A stretch of 64,000 nt of DNA, from assembly GCA_902767565.1 (NCBI GenBank), contig CACXHY010000002.1, positions 124,001 to 188,000 on the forward strand, read 5' to 3'. The notes beneath the pieces were generated by a model. It worked only from the letters and a program-made list of their open reading frames with translations, did no database searches and was not told where the DNA came from. Positions 8,271 through 16,651 of this stretch are shown here, one piece after another (position 1 is the first letter of the stretch; each line of letters opens with the position of its first letter). The position numbers and the translations under genes are program-made. Source of the DNA: an uncultured Eubacteriales bacterium (GTDB lineage: Bacteria; Bacillota; Clostridia; Christensenellales; Aristaeellaceae).

Positions 8271-8651
8271 TTACTTGATCTCGCACTCCGCGCCGGCTTC
8301 CTTGAACTTGGCGACCAGCTTCTCGGCGTCTTCCTTGGAAATGCCTTCCTTGATGGTCTTGGGGGCGCCCTCGACCAGTTCCTTGGCTTCCTTCAGGCCC
8401 AGGCCCTCGACGACTTCGCGGACGACCTTGATGATGGCGATCTTCTTGGAAGCGTCGAAGCCCTTCAGCACGACGTCGAACTCGGTCTTCTCTTCCTCAG
8501 CAGCCGCAGCGGCAGTGGGGGCGGCACCGCCGGAGACGGCGATGGCACCGGTCACGCCGAACTTTTCCTTCAGGGCGTCGACCAGTTCCTTGACTTCCAT
8601 GAGGCTCATTTTCTCAATGGCTTCGATGATGGCGTTGATATCCATTTTCAT
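8271..8651 (-). CDS. rplL: 50S ribosomal protein L7/L12
   Basis: The 126-residue stalk protein that recruits translation factors. It has the N-terminal dimerisation helices ([20 protein letters not shown]), an Ala/Gly-rich hinge (about residues 40-52) and the C-terminal factor-binding domain with [10 protein letters not shown] and [12 protein letters not shown]. An ATTTCCTCC complement marks the ribosome-binding site. It lies 52 bases after rplJ in the same operon. Unusually, rpoB does not follow. Confidence 0.98.
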   Translation of the reverse strand: MKMDINAIIEAIEKMSLMEVKELVDALKEKFGVTGAIAVSGGAAPTAAAAAEEEKTEFDVVLKGFDASKKIAIIKVVREVVEGLGLKEAKELVEGAPKTIKEGISKEDAEKLVAKFKEAGAECEIK

Positions 8652-8703
8652 TTCCTCCGTATTGTTTTGGATGATTCACGCGGCGCTCAGGCCGCTGTCA
8701 TGA

Positions 8704-9204
8704 TCAGGCCGCCTCTTTCTTCTCGGCGATCTGATCCAGCACGGCCACCAGGCCGGAGACGGGGCTCTGCAGGCAGCCCACCAGGGTCGCCAGAAGCTCC
8801 TCGCGGCTGGGCATCTTGGCCAGCATCTGCATGGTCGCCATGTCCGCCGCCTTGCCCTCAAACACACCGCCGGTGATCTTCAGGCTCTGCAGCTTGTTCT
8901 TCTCGATGAAGTCGCTGACGACCTTGGGACCGGAAACGGCGTCCTTGTTGCTGAACACGAAGGCGTTGGGGCCGTTCAGCAGGTCGTCGACCCCCTCGAT
9001 GTTCACATCCTGAAGGGCCAGCTTGACCAGGCGATTCTTCAGCACGCTGTAGTCCACGCCACTCTCGCGGCACTGCTTGCGCAGGTTCGTCACCTGTTCA
9101 ACGGTGAGGCCGGAGTAGGACACGATCGTGATGGACTCGGCACCCTTGATCTTCTCAATGATGTCGGCAACCACCTGTTCCTTGAGTTCACGGTTCTTGC
9201 TCAT
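8704..9204 (-). CDS. rplJ: 50S ribosomal protein L10
   Basis: The 166-residue L10, base of the L7/L12 stalk. It shows the RNA-binding N-terminal domain (MSKNRELKEQVVADI, GLTVEQVTNLRKQCRE) and the C-terminal helix that binds L12 (LATLVGCLQSPVSGLVAVLDQIAEKK). The start is the ATG at 9204 behind GGGAGGTG; the longer frame would read through the leader RNA. It is expected to repress its own operon by binding the leader at 9267-9362. Confidence 0.97.
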   Translation of the reverse strand: MSKNRELKEQVVADIIEKIKGAESITIVSYSGLTVEQVTNLRKQCRESGVDYSVLKNRLVKLALQDVNIEGVDDLLNGPNAFVFSNKDAVSGPKVVSDFIEKNKLQSLKITGGVFEGKAADMATMQMLAKMPSREELLATLVGCLQSPVSGLVAVLDQIAEKKEAA

Positions 9205-9237
9205 GTCGGTTACACCTCCCTGCGGTTTGCGGTGTAT

Positions 9238-9266
9238 AAAGAAAACCCTCGCATTGCAGGCGCGAG
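9238..9266 (-). terminator. Attenuator hairpin in the rplJ leader
   Basis: On the minus strand, CTCGC-loop-GCGAG followed by GGTTTTCTTT, between the L10-leader structure and the rplJ ribosome-binding site. This is the position expected for an intrinsic attenuator controlled by L10 binding. Confidence 0.6.
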
Positions 9267-9362
9267 GAATGAGCATCAGCAGGATCCTTCACACCTCGGC
9301 AGGCGGAGCGTCGCTCCCTTAACTCCTTGCGGAGACCGGCTGTCTTCGGCAATGGGTTTCTC
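9267..9362 (-). ncRNA. L10-leader autoregulatory RNA
   Basis: The transcript upstream of rplJ has the conserved blocks of the bacterial L10 leader: CCGAAGACAGCCGGT, AAGGAGTTAAGGGAGC and CCTGCCGAGGTGTG, which can pair as the known kink-turn-containing structure. It starts near the promoter at 9377-9406 and ends at an attenuator hairpin. Boundaries are approximate. Confidence 0.8.
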
Positions 9363-9376
9363 AACAAACCTCGGTG

Positions 9377-9406
9377 ATTGTAGCACGGGCAGGCCGAATT
9401 TGTCAA
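9377..9406 (-). promoter_or_regulatory. Promoter of rplJ-rplL
   Basis: On the minus strand, consensus -35 TTGACA, 18-bp spacer and -10 TACAAT. It gives a leader of about 165 bases. Confidence 0.85.
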
Positions 9407-9532
9407 CCCCTTTTTGGCTTTGCAGGAAAAAGAAAAGGAACGGCGAATAGAGTAACTGAAGCAGTTGTGCATTCAGCTGTGCGGGCTTGCTCCGCCGCCG
9501 TGCCTGATCTCTTCACCCGGGAGGTTTCACCC

Positions 9533-10993
9533 ATGAACGACATGCTCCTGCTCATCAACCTGGACATTCCGGCCAGCCGCGCCATGGCGAGAAAGCTGCG
9601 GGGCGAGGGCTACTTCTGCCTGATCGCCGACTGCGGGCGCTCTCTGTCGGAGGAGATCACCGCGGACACCCGGGGCATTGTCCTCTGCGGCGGATCCGAG
9701 GGCGTGGCCGCTGAGATCCCCGGAGTCGACGAGATCCTTGCGGCGGGCCTTCCGGTGCTGGCCTTCGGCGACGCGGCGCTCGGGCTGTGCGAGCACTTCG
9801 GCGGCACCACGGTCAGCCTGGGGCAGCGGGAACGGCCCGTGACCCTCAGCAGCGACCGGCAGGAGCGCCTGCTTCGGGACATCGCGGGGGCCGAGCGGTT
9901 CATCCCGCAGCCCGCCGCCATGAACCTCCCCGCCGGATGCCGTCCGGTCTGCTGGTCTCCGGAAGGCGCGGTGATGGGATTTGCACGCAACGACCGCGCC
10001 GTCTACGGCTTCGCTTTCCAGGTGGAGAGCAACGATCCGGAGGGCGTGCACCTGCTGCGCAATTTTGCCAGAGACATTTGCGGCTGCGATGCCTGGTGGA
10101 ACGATGACGCCTTTATCGAACGGGCCATCGGAGAGATCGTCGAGACGGCCGAGGACGGCGAGGGCATCTGCGCCATCTCCGGCGGCGTGGACAGCGCGCT
10201 GTGCGCCGCGCTGGGTGCCCGGGCCCTCGGCGAGCGCATGCACTGTCTCTTCATCGATACAGGCCTGCTGCGGGAGGGCGAGGCGGATCAGATCATGAAC
10301 AGCCTGTCCCGCATCGCCGGGCTCAGGGTGCAGCGCATCGACGCCCAGGCCGAGTTCCTGGAGGCGCTGCAGGGCGTGACCGGCGCCAAGGAGAAGGAGC
10401 AGATCATCTACTCCCGGCTGCGGGCCCACATCCGGCACGAAGTCAGCGGCCGGCCCGAGGTGCGGGTGATCCTGCAGGGGACCAATTATTCCGACACCTT
10501 CAGCGGCGGCATCAGCCTGCGCACGGAGCTCACGGGCGCCCGGGTCCGGCTGCTGGAACCTGTGCGCTACCTGTTCAAGGATGAGATCCGGCGCGTGGCC
10601 CAGATGCTTCGCCTGCCGGAAGAGGTCTGCAAGCGCCAGCCCTTCCCCTCCAGCGGACTCGCGCTCCGGATCACCCCTGTGGTGACGGAGGCGCATCTGC
10701 GGGAACTGGGCACCGCGGACAGGATCGTTCGGGAGGAGATCGAGGCAGCCGGCCTGAACAAGCGGCTCTGGCAGTACTATGCTTCCCTGTACGAGTATCC
10801 CGGCGACAACGGGGGCACCGTGATCGTGCTGCGCGCGGTGCAGGCCATGGACCGCGGCGCGGTGGCGGCCCGCCTGCCCAGCGACATGGTGGAGCGGATG
10901 ACGGAGCGGATCCTGCGGGACGTGCCGAACGTGAGCCGCGTGCTGTACGATATGACCCCCTCCAAGACCTACCGGCGGATCGAATGGGGCTGA
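9533..10993 (+). CDS. GuaA-like GMP synthase paralogue with a degenerate glutaminase domain
   Basis: A 486-residue protein laid out like GMP synthase: class I amidotransferase domain (about 1-185), ATP-pyrophosphatase domain with P-loop SGGVDS (216-221), and the GuaA dimerisation domain. In the amidotransferase domain the nucleophile elbow PVLGIC reads PVLAFG, so the Cys is Gly (residue 79), and the QFHPE motif reads AFQVE, so the His is Gln (residue 163). It should not hydrolyse glutamine. The substrate loops also differ: PFPSSGLALR for PFPGPGLA, and SKTYRRIEWG for the KPPxTIEWE end. It may use free ammonia or a different substrate. The start is set at the ATG behind GGGAGG. Confidence 0.85.
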   Translation: MNDMLLLINLDIPASRAMARKLRGEGYFCLIADCGRSLSEEITADTRGIVLCGGSEGVAAEIPGVDEILAAGLPVLAFGDAALGLCEHFGGTTVSLGQRERPVTLSSDRQERLLRDIAGAERFIPQPAAMNLPAGCRPVCWSPEGAVMGFARNDRAVYGFAFQVESNDPEGVHLLRNFARDICGCDAWWNDDAFIERAIGEIVETAEDGEGICAISGGVDSALCAALGARALGERMHCLFIDTGLLREGEADQIMNSLSRIAGLRVQRIDAQAEFLEALQGVTGAKEKEQIIYSRLRAHIRHEVSGRPEVRVILQGTNYSDTFSGGISLRTELTGARVRLLEPVRYLFKDEIRRVAQMLRLPEEVCKRQPFPSSGLALRITPVVTEAHLRELGTADRIVREEIEAAGLNKRLWQYYASLYEYPGDNGGTVIVLRAVQAMDRGAVAARLPSDMVERMTERILRDVPNVSRVLYDMTPSKTYRRIEWG

Positions 10994-11004
10994 TCATCCG
11001 CCCA

Positions 11005-11041
11005 ACGCAAAATCCTCCCGCATTGCGGGAGGATTTTGCGT
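11005..11041. terminator. Bidirectional terminator between the GuaA-like gene and rpsR
   Basis: A perfect 17-bp inverted repeat, ACGCAAAATCCTCCCGC and its complement, around a 3-nt loop. Each arm ends in an A/T run, so it can serve the convergent genes on both sides. Confidence 0.9.
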
Positions 11042-11050
11042 CGGATCAGA

Positions 11051-11308
11051 TCACTCAGCGGTGTAGGGCAGCAGCGCGATGGCACGGGCGCGCTTGATGG
11101 CCTCACTCAGCTGGCGCTGATGCTTGGCGCAGTTGCCGGTCATGCGGCAGGGCAGGATCTTGCCCCGCTCGTTGATGAAGCGGCGCAGACGATTGACGTC
11201 CTTATAGTCGATATAGGCGATCTTGTCGACGCAGAAGCTGCAAACCTTCCGGCGCGGACGGCGTCCGCCGCGGGGGCGCGGCCTTCTCTCTTCGCGTTCC
11301 TCAGACAT
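11051..11308 (-). CDS. rpsR: 30S ribosomal protein S18, zinc-ribbon type
   Basis: An 85-residue S18. Alongside the conserved core ([32 protein letters not shown]) it keeps four cysteines, in CSFC and CRMTGNC, which fit a zinc-binding C+ form of S18. The N-terminus is Arg-rich. It is last in the rpsF-ssb-rpsR operon, a conserved bacterial arrangement. Confidence 0.97.
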   Translation of the reverse strand: MSEEREERRPRPRGGRRPRRKVCSFCVDKIAYIDYKDVNRLRRFINERGKILPCRMTGNCAKHQRQLSEAIKRARAIALLPYTAE

Positions 11309-11349
11309 GCTGTCGGCCTCCTTTCGAGGTTCAGTTTATTTCCCTTCGC

Positions 11350-11802
11350 TCAGAAGGGGAGATCATCATCCATTACCTGGGTAAAGCCGTCGCTCTGGGC
11401 GGTGGGGCCGGGCTGTGCGGCGGGGGCGGCAGGCTGCTGGTAATTGCTGCCGGCGGAAGCGCCGTCATTGCGGCTGGAGGCGAACTCAAAGTCCTCAACG
11501 GTCACTTCCAGCGAGGCGCGCGTGGTGCCGTCGTTGGCCGTGTAAGTGCGGACGGAGACGGGCCCCATCACGCACACCTTGGTGCCTTTTGCCGCGTAGC
11601 GGCTGATCACGTCAGCCAGACCGCGCCATGCGGTGCAGCGGAAGAAGGTCGCTTCATCCTGCTGCTGGCTGTTGTTCTGACCGCGGCGGCGGCTGTTGAC
11701 CGCTACCGTAAAGTCGCACACGCTCACGGGACCGTTCACAGTGTTCACACTGCGCAATTCCGGGTCCCTGGTCAGATTGCCGATAATCGTCAACTTATTC
11801 AT
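11350..11802 (-). CDS. ssb: Single-stranded DNA-binding protein
   Basis: A 150-residue SSB. The N-terminal OB fold (about 1-105) starts MNKLTIIGNLTRDPELR. A flexible Gln/Ala/Pro linker leads to an acidic C-terminal tip, DDDLPF, the docking site for replication and repair partners. It lies between rpsF and rpsR, as in many Bacillota. Confidence 0.97.
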   Translation of the reverse strand: MNKLTIIGNLTRDPELRSVNTVNGPVSVCDFTVAVNSRRRGQNNSQQQDEATFFRCTAWRGLADVISRYAAKGTKVCVMGPVSVRTYTANDGTTRASLEVTVEDFEFASSRNDGASAGSNYQQPAAPAAQPGPTAQSDGFTQVMDDDLPF

Positions 11803-11854
11803 ACTTCGCTAAAACCTCTCTACTCTTCAGGATCACGGCAACAGAGAAATCGGG

Positions 11855-12283
11855 TCACTCGGCCTGGGCGGGAGCTTCGGGCGCGGTCTCGCCGGCGGGC
11901 TCGGCTTCGGCGGGAGCCTCGGGCGCGGTCTCGGCGGCGGGCGCGGCCTCAGCGGGAGCCTGGCGCACGGGCTTCGGCTTCACCTTGGACTGCTTCTCGA
12001 CCAGCTTCACGGTGAGGTAGCGCAGGATGCTGTCGTTGATGCGGAGATTCCGCTCCAGCTCGCTGATCGCTTCACCGGGGGCGTTCATGGTCACCAGCAC
12101 GTAGTAGCCTTCGTTCTTGTGATCGATGGCGTACGCCAGGCGACGCTTGCCCCAAGTCTCATCGACCTTTTCCACTTCGCCGCCGTTGGCAGCGATGAGG
12201 GCGGACACCTTTTCGATCAGCTCCTTGCGGGCTGTCTCTTCCAGGGTCGTGTCGATGATATAGGTCAGTTCGTACCTACTCAT
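11855..12283 (-). CDS. rpsF: 30S ribosomal protein S6 with Ala/Glu/Pro-rich C-terminal tail
   Basis: A 142-residue S6. The core (about 1-95) starts MSRYELTYIIDTTLEE and includes GKRRLAYAIDHKNEGYYV. About 35 residues of imperfect PAE/APE repeats follow, longer than the short acidic tail of most S6 proteins. The start is the ATG at 12283 behind GGAGGTG. It is first gene of the S6-SSB-S18 operon. Confidence 0.96.
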   Translation of the reverse strand: MSRYELTYIIDTTLEETARKELIEKVSALIAANGGEVEKVDETWGKRRLAYAIDHKNEGYYVLVTMNAPGEAISELERNLRINDSILRYLTVKLVEKQSKVKPKPVRQAPAEAAPAAETAPEAPAEAEPAGETAPEAPAQAE

Positions 12284-12309
12284 TCTTTTCACCTCCTCAC
12301 GGACTTTTG

Positions 12310-12335
12310 GCGCTGCACCTTGCATTATGCAGCGC
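12310..12335 (-). other. Hairpin in the rpsF leader
   Basis: GCGCTGCA and its complement pair around a 10-nt loop in the 5' untranslated region of rpsF. The known S6:S18-binding leader needs a CCG element in the loop, which is not obvious here, so a regulatory role is only possible. Confidence 0.4.
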
Positions 12336-12354
12336 AAGGATGTGCCAAGACAGA

Positions 12355-12382
12355 ATTATAGCACACGGAGCGGGAAATGCAA
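12355..12382 (-). promoter_or_regulatory. Promoter of rpsF-ssb-rpsR
   Basis: On the minus strand, -35 TTGCAT, 16-bp spacer, consensus -10 TATAAT. Confidence 0.75.
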
Positions 12383-12423
12383 GAGCGAATTTCGACAAAT
12401 TTCACGGGATCCGGGCGGCCCGG

Positions 12424-12565
12424 GTTCCTGCTCACCCCCACCCCCCGGACCCCCTTGAAAGACGCTCCCGCGGAGGGCAGTCACGGGAAGCGACCCGGTC
12501 TCTCTTGGAATGGCGTCTTCGGGTGCGCCTCTCGCCGCCCAACTGCACGAAGGGCGAACAGTAAC
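12424..12565 (-). mobile_element. MITE-like element, family B, short copy
   Basis: A 142-bp non-coding element. The left end reads GTTCCTGCTCACCCC and the right end is the inverse of GTTACTGTTCGCCC. A perfect 8-bp direct repeat, CGGCCCGG, flanks it at 12416-12423 and 12566-12573. It matches the element at 29475-29687 in inverted orientation but lacks the long central palindrome. It sits between the divergent promoters of rpsF and pepF. Confidence 0.9.
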
Positions 12566-12597
12566 CGGCCCGGGGCCTGTCCGGGAAAATCCGGAGG

Positions 12598-12626
12598 TTG
12601 CGCGATCCTCTTCTCTCTGCTATGAT
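12598..12626 (+). promoter_or_regulatory. Promoter of pepF
   Basis: -35 TTGCGC, 17-bp spacer, -10 TATGAT, about 80 bases before the start codon. Confidence 0.55.
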
Positions 12627-12705
12627 AGGGGAAGCAGCCGATGCGCGGCGTCCTTCCGGACCGAAAACGGAACGCCGCGCGAAACACGGCCGAGGAGGTT
12701 GTCAT

Positions 12706-14517
12706 ATGGAACTTGCGGCCCGCAGGGACGTGCCCGTGGAACAGACCTGGGATCTGTCCCTGATCTATCCGGACGAGGAAACGATGTGGAAGGCGGCGGA
12801 GGAGACAAAAGCGGCGGTGAAGCGCTTCACGGAAAGCTATGCCGGCAAGCTGGACACCGCGGACAGGATCGTCCGCTGCCTGGATGAGATGGAGCCGATC
12901 CGGATCGCGATGGACCGGATCTGGGGCTATTCCGGGCTGGCGCTGGAGGCCGACTATACCGACAACGCCCTGCGGGAGCGCGACGCGAAGGTCTCCGACG
13001 AGATGACGCGGCTGGAGAGCGACATGGCCTTTGTGGACAGCGAGATCCTGCTGGCGCCGGAGGCGGAACTGAAGGCGGCGGTGGAGAGAGCGCAGGGCTG
13101 CCGGGTCTATCTGCGGGACCTGATAGCCCGGAAGGCGCACATGCTCTCCCCGGAGACCGAGAAGGTGCTGGCCGCCCTGTCCATGTCCCTGGACGTGCCT
13201 TACACCGTCTACAACACCATGAAGCTGGCGGATATCGCCTTCGATCCCTTCACCGTGGACGCAAAGGAGCACACCCTCGGCTATTCCCTGTTCGAGGATG
13301 ACTACGAGCTGGAAGCGGACACCGCGGTGCGCCGGGCCGCCTTCCGCGCCTTCTACGGCACGCTGAGGAAGTATCAGAACACCACCGCCGCCGCCTACAA
13401 CGCCTGCGTCACCCAGGAGAAGACCCTGTCGGAGCTCCGGGGCTTCGACAGCGTGTTCGACAGCCTTCTGTTTGAGCAGAAGGTCACCCGGGAGATGTAC
13501 GACCGGCAGATCGACCTCATCACCGAGCGCCTCGCGCCGCACATGCGCCGATACGCGCGCCTTCTGCAGAAGAAGCACGGTCTGGACAAAATGACCTTCG
13601 CCGACCTGAAGATCGCGTTGGATCCGGACTACGACCCGAAGGTCACCATCGCGGAGTCCCGCGCCTATGTGAGGGACGCCACGGCCATCCTCGGGGAGGA
13701 TTACACGGAGATGGTGGACCGGGCATACCGGGAGCGCTGGATCGACTTTGCGCGGAACGTCGGCAAGAGCACCGGCGGCTTCTGTGCGGACGTTTTCCGC
13801 CGGAATTCCTTCATCCTGCTGAACTGGAACGAGCGCATGGCGGACGTGTTCACCGTGGCCCACGAGCTGGGGCACGCGGGCCAGTCCATGTACAGCGACG
13901 CGGCCCAATCTTTCTATGAGTGCGAGCCCTCCATCTATCTGGTGGAGGCTCCCTCCACGATGAATGAACTGCTGCTGGCCCGCCATCTGCTGCACACGAG
14001 CGAGGACCCTCGCTTCCGCCGGTGGGTGCTCTCCAGCCTCGTCAGCAACACCTACTACCACAACTTCGTCACCCACCTGCGGGAGGCCTGGTACCAGCGG
14101 GAGGTCTACCGCATCATCGACGGCGGCGGCAGCGTGAACGCGGATGTGCTCAGCGGCCTTTTCCGGAAGAATCTGGAACTCTTCTGGGGCGACGCCGTGG
14201 AGATCCCCGAGGGGGCGGAGCTCACCTGGATGCGCCAGCCCCACTACTACATGGGTCTGTATTCCTATACCTACAGCGCGGGCCTCACCGTCGCCACGCA
14301 GGCCATGCTGCGCATCGAAAAGGAGGGCGAGCCCGCCGTGCGGGACTGGAAGGCCTTCCTCGCCGCGGGCGGCACGCAGGATCCGGCAGGCCTGGCCGCG
14401 ATCGCGGGCGTAGACATCACAACCGACGGCCCGCTCAACGCCACCATCGACTATATCGGCTCCCTGATCGACGAGATCTGCCGGCTCACGGAGGAGATCG
14501 ACGGGATCAGCGTGTGA
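12706..14517 (+). CDS. pepF: Oligoendopeptidase F (M3B metallopeptidase)
   Basis: A 603-residue cytoplasmic zinc peptidase that cuts peptides of roughly 7-17 residues in known relatives. The zinc motif HELGH is at residues 386-390, within AHELGHAGQSMYSD, and the third ligand lies in YLVEAPSTMNE. Length and the N-terminal TWDLSLIYPDEE match the PepF family. The start is the ATG behind CGAGGAGG; the frame runs 36 codons further upstream. It is monocistronic. It could process peptides brought in by the Opp importer encoded at 38402-48633, though nothing links them directly. Confidence 0.95.
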   Translation: MELAARRDVPVEQTWDLSLIYPDEETMWKAAEETKAAVKRFTESYAGKLDTADRIVRCLDEMEPIRIAMDRIWGYSGLALEADYTDNALRERDAKVSDEMTRLESDMAFVDSEILLAPEAELKAAVERAQGCRVYLRDLIARKAHMLSPETEKVLAALSMSLDVPYTVYNTMKLADIAFDPFTVDAKEHTLGYSLFEDDYELEADTAVRRAAFRAFYGTLRKYQNTTAAAYNACVTQEKTLSELRGFDSVFDSLLFEQKVTREMYDRQIDLITERLAPHMRRYARLLQKKHGLDKMTFADLKIALDPDYDPKVTIAESRAYVRDATAILGEDYTEMVDRAYRERWIDFARNVGKSTGGFCADVFRRNSFILLNWNERMADVFTVAHELGHAGQSMYSDAAQSFYECEPSIYLVEAPSTMNELLLARHLLHTSEDPRFRRWVLSSLVSNTYYHNFVTHLREAWYQREVYRIIDGGGSVNADVLSGLFRKNLELFWGDAVEIPEGAELTWMRQPHYYMGLYSYTYSAGLTVATQAMLRIEKEGEPAVRDWKAFLAAGGTQDPAGLAAIAGVDITTDGPLNATIDYIGSLIDEICRLTEEIDGISV

Positions 14518-14529
14518 CGGACCGCACGC

Positions 14530-14571
14530 AAAACGCGGATCATGCCCCGGCGGGCACGGTCCGCGTTTTTT
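14530..14571 (+). terminator. Terminator of pepF
   Basis: AAACGCGGA and TCCGCGTTTTTT form a stem around a GC-rich loop 12 bases past the pepF stop codon. It may also stop the convergent gene at 14585. Confidence 0.8.
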
Positions 14572-14584
14572 CGCGGGAAGGAAG

Positions 14585-15478
14585 TCAGAACAGGTCCAGC
14601 GCGCTGTCCAGATAGATCTCCTCCCGCACCCGGAGCTGATGCTCGGGCTTTGTCATGTAATAGAGCAGGAATTCCAGCACGACGGCGCTGCCCAGGCTTC
14701 GCCCCTCGATCTTGAAATGGGAGAAGCCGGCCGGCAGATAGGTGTTCAGGATGTCCCCGACCCCGATGAAGCCCGGGTTCTCCATGGCGTCGGAGAAACG
14801 GTAGCCTCTCCCGGCGCGGGGCGATGCGCACACGTGGTCTTCGCAGTCTTCCCCGAGGCTCTTCCGGCTGACGTTCTCGTAGCACGCCTTCCGGTCGGGG
14901 CAGTCGAACCGGCAGCACTCGTTGCACAGGAACTCCACCTTCCGCTTCAATTCGCCGGGGAGCCTGTTCAGCCGGCCGAACGCCCTGTTCAGCCGGAAAT
15001 CCGGCACGACGAAGCGGAACTCGGGGCGGCGCAGCTCGTCCTCGAACCGGTCGAAATCGGTCAGCACCTTGGTGGTGGAGGAGACGAAGTACAGCCCGGG
15101 ATACTTCTCCCGGAGGTAGTCCAGCAGCAGATCCGAGGCGACGATGACGCCGTTTTGCACATCTCCGCTCTTCCCGAACAAGGCGCAGAGGGCGTTGCAC
15201 TTCCGGTCGGAAAGGTGCTCCTCCCGGAGCAGGGAGTTGCTGAAGGTGAGCCGCGCCGAAATGCCGTACTCCCGCAGCAGCGCGGCCGCGTCCCCGGGCC
15301 TGTCCTCGCCGAAGCCCACGCGTCCGCCGCCCCACAGGCAGTCCGCGGGCGCTCCGTAGACGGAGCCGATCTCACACCAGTCGTAGAAGTACTCCCTGTG
15401 TGCACGGAACAGGGGCAGAAAGAGACGGTACAGTTCCCCGAACTCGAACAGCCCGGGCAGATGGAAATACGCTTTCAT
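14585..15478 (-). CDS. Peptidase U32-like protein
   Basis: A 297-residue protein related to the U32 collagenase-like family. The C-terminal FKIEGRS matches the family KIEGR signature. A cysteine-rich middle part (CNECCRFDCPDRKAC) could hold a metal or iron-sulfur cluster, as in U32-type hydroxylases and maturases such as UbiU/V and RlhA. The activity is unknown. The ATG at 15478 is used; a TTG at 15490 is an alternative. It is last in the minus-strand run that starts with the WYL regulator. Confidence 0.65.
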   Translation of the reverse strand: MKAYFHLPGLFEFGELYRLFLPLFRAHREYFYDWCEIGSVYGAPADCLWGGGRVGFGEDRPGDAAALLREYGISARLTFSNSLLREEHLSDRKCNALCALFGKSGDVQNGVIVASDLLLDYLREKYPGLYFVSSTTKVLTDFDRFEDELRRPEFRFVVPDFRLNRAFGRLNRLPGELKRKVEFLCNECCRFDCPDRKACYENVSRKSLGEDCEDHVCASPRAGRGYRFSDAMENPGFIGVGDILNTYLPAGFSHFKIEGRSLGSAVVLEFLLYYMTKPEHQLRVREEIYLDSALDLF

Positions 15479-15548
15479 GGTGTCCGCCAATCTCCGGCCC
15501 CGGCGATGCGGCCGGTTTCATCCTCGCTGCGGCCCGCATGCCGCCGCT

Positions 15549-16079
15549 TCACACGGCCCCGATGACCTCCCCGATGAAGACCCAGTGGGGCTGCCACTCG
15601 CCGTTTTCGTCCACGGGATAGGCGCCGGGGTTGGCCCTGTAGTACTCCCGGATCTCCGGCGCGATGCCTTCCTTCGCGAATTGATGCTGGTAGATCTTCC
15701 GGCACAGGAAGGTCATGCCGGCCTCCCGGAAGCCCACGCTGTCCCCCACCGGCATCGGGGTGAGACCCGATGCGGCCACCTTGTCGCCGTCCCGGCCCGA
15801 GCGGGAGCCCAGGATCCCCAGGGCTTTCTTCCGTTCGGGCGGGAAGAAGCTCACCGTGAAGGTGTCGGCCGCCGCCACGAAGTCCCGCGTGTACCGGGCC
15901 GGATGCAGGTACACGGTGATGACGGAACCGCTTCCGCCGGGCCGGGTCCACAGGGTGCCCATGCTGCCCCAGGCGACGGTGCAGGTGTTGAAGCGCTCCA
16001 TGGTGCCGGCGGTGACCAGCGCCCAGTGCTTCTCAAAGAGTTCGAAGGGCTTGCAGTCCAGTTCCCTGAAGTTTTCCAT
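15549..16079 (-). CDS. Flavin reductase domain protein (FMN-binding split barrel)
   Basis: A 176-residue protein of the flavin reductase-like family. Motifs include ALVTAGTMERFNTCTVAWGSMG at the N-terminus, TFTVSFFPPERKKAL in the middle and PHWVFIGEVIGAV at the end. Such proteins bind FMN and often reduce it or accept electrons from partner iron-sulfur proteins. GGGAGGA precedes the ATG. The neighbours (glutaredoxin-like protein, polyferredoxin) suggest a redox role. Confidence 0.85.
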   Translation of the reverse strand: MENFRELDCKPFELFEKHWALVTAGTMERFNTCTVAWGSMGTLWTRPGGSGSVITVYLHPARYTRDFVAAADTFTVSFFPPERKKALGILGSRSGRDGDKVAASGLTPMPVGDSVGFREAGMTFLCRKIYQHQFAKEGIAPEIREYYRANPGAYPVDENGEWQPHWVFIGEVIGAV

Positions 16080-16108
16080 GTATGATCCTCCCGGTCGTTG
16101 TTCCGCTC

Positions 16109-16609
16109 CTATTTCGGGATCCGCATGAACAGGTGCTCCGCGTCGCCGCCGGCCACGTGGGCTCCGTTCTTCAGCATCACCCGTTGGGAGGCGGTATTGT
16201 CCCGGTTCACCCGCAGAAAGATCTCTTCCTCCGGCACGATCTTTCTCGCGATCTCCAGCGTCAGCCGCAGGCCTTCCGTTCCATAGCCCTTTCCCCGGGC
16301 GTCCTTCCGGATGCTGTAACCGATATGGCCCGCGCCGTTCCGGAGCGCCTCCGTGAGATAATGGCGGATGCGGAACTCGCCCACGAGCCGGCCGCCGTCC
16401 CATAAGTAGTAGTAGGATTCCGGCACGAACCAGTCCGGCATGTCCACCGGGTGCTCATGGGAGATCAGCGCCGGCAGCACCGTCTCGCGGTAATCCTGAA
16501 GCGATACGCCGTGGTACGGGTTCGTCAGGCCGTTCTCGTCCGCGGGCAGGGCCGTGGTGTATTCCCATTGCGCCTCCGCGTCCCGGAGGTTGATTTTCCT
16601 CAGTTCCAT
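16109..16609 (-). CDS. GNAT family N-acetyltransferase
   Basis: A 166-residue single-domain GNAT. The acetyl-CoA loop RKDARGKGYGTEGL (motif A) is near residue 105, followed by LRVNRDNTASQRVMLKNGA, typical of the RimJ/L-like branch. The substrate is not predictable. It lies 29 bases upstream of the flavin reductase gene and is probably co-transcribed. Confidence 0.88.
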   Translation of the reverse strand: MELRKINLRDAEAQWEYTTALPADENGLTNPYHGVSLQDYRETVLPALISHEHPVDMPDWFVPESYYYLWDGGRLVGEFRIRHYLTEALRNGAGHIGYSIRKDARGKGYGTEGLRLTLEIARKIVPEEEIFLRVNRDNTASQRVMLKNGAHVAGGDAEHLFMRIPK

Positions 16610-16651
16610 CGCGCTGCCTTCCTCCCGTCCGCGGATCGCGTTCCAAAGGTG

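Noticed and set aside
9374..9532. N-terminal extension of the GuaA-like protein
   Set aside because: The extension overlaps the rplJ promoter region; GGGAGG marks the later ATG at 9533.
12310..12335. S6:S18-binding leader of rpsF
   Set aside because: A hairpin is present, but the CCG element needed for the known motif is not evident, so it is listed only as a hairpin.
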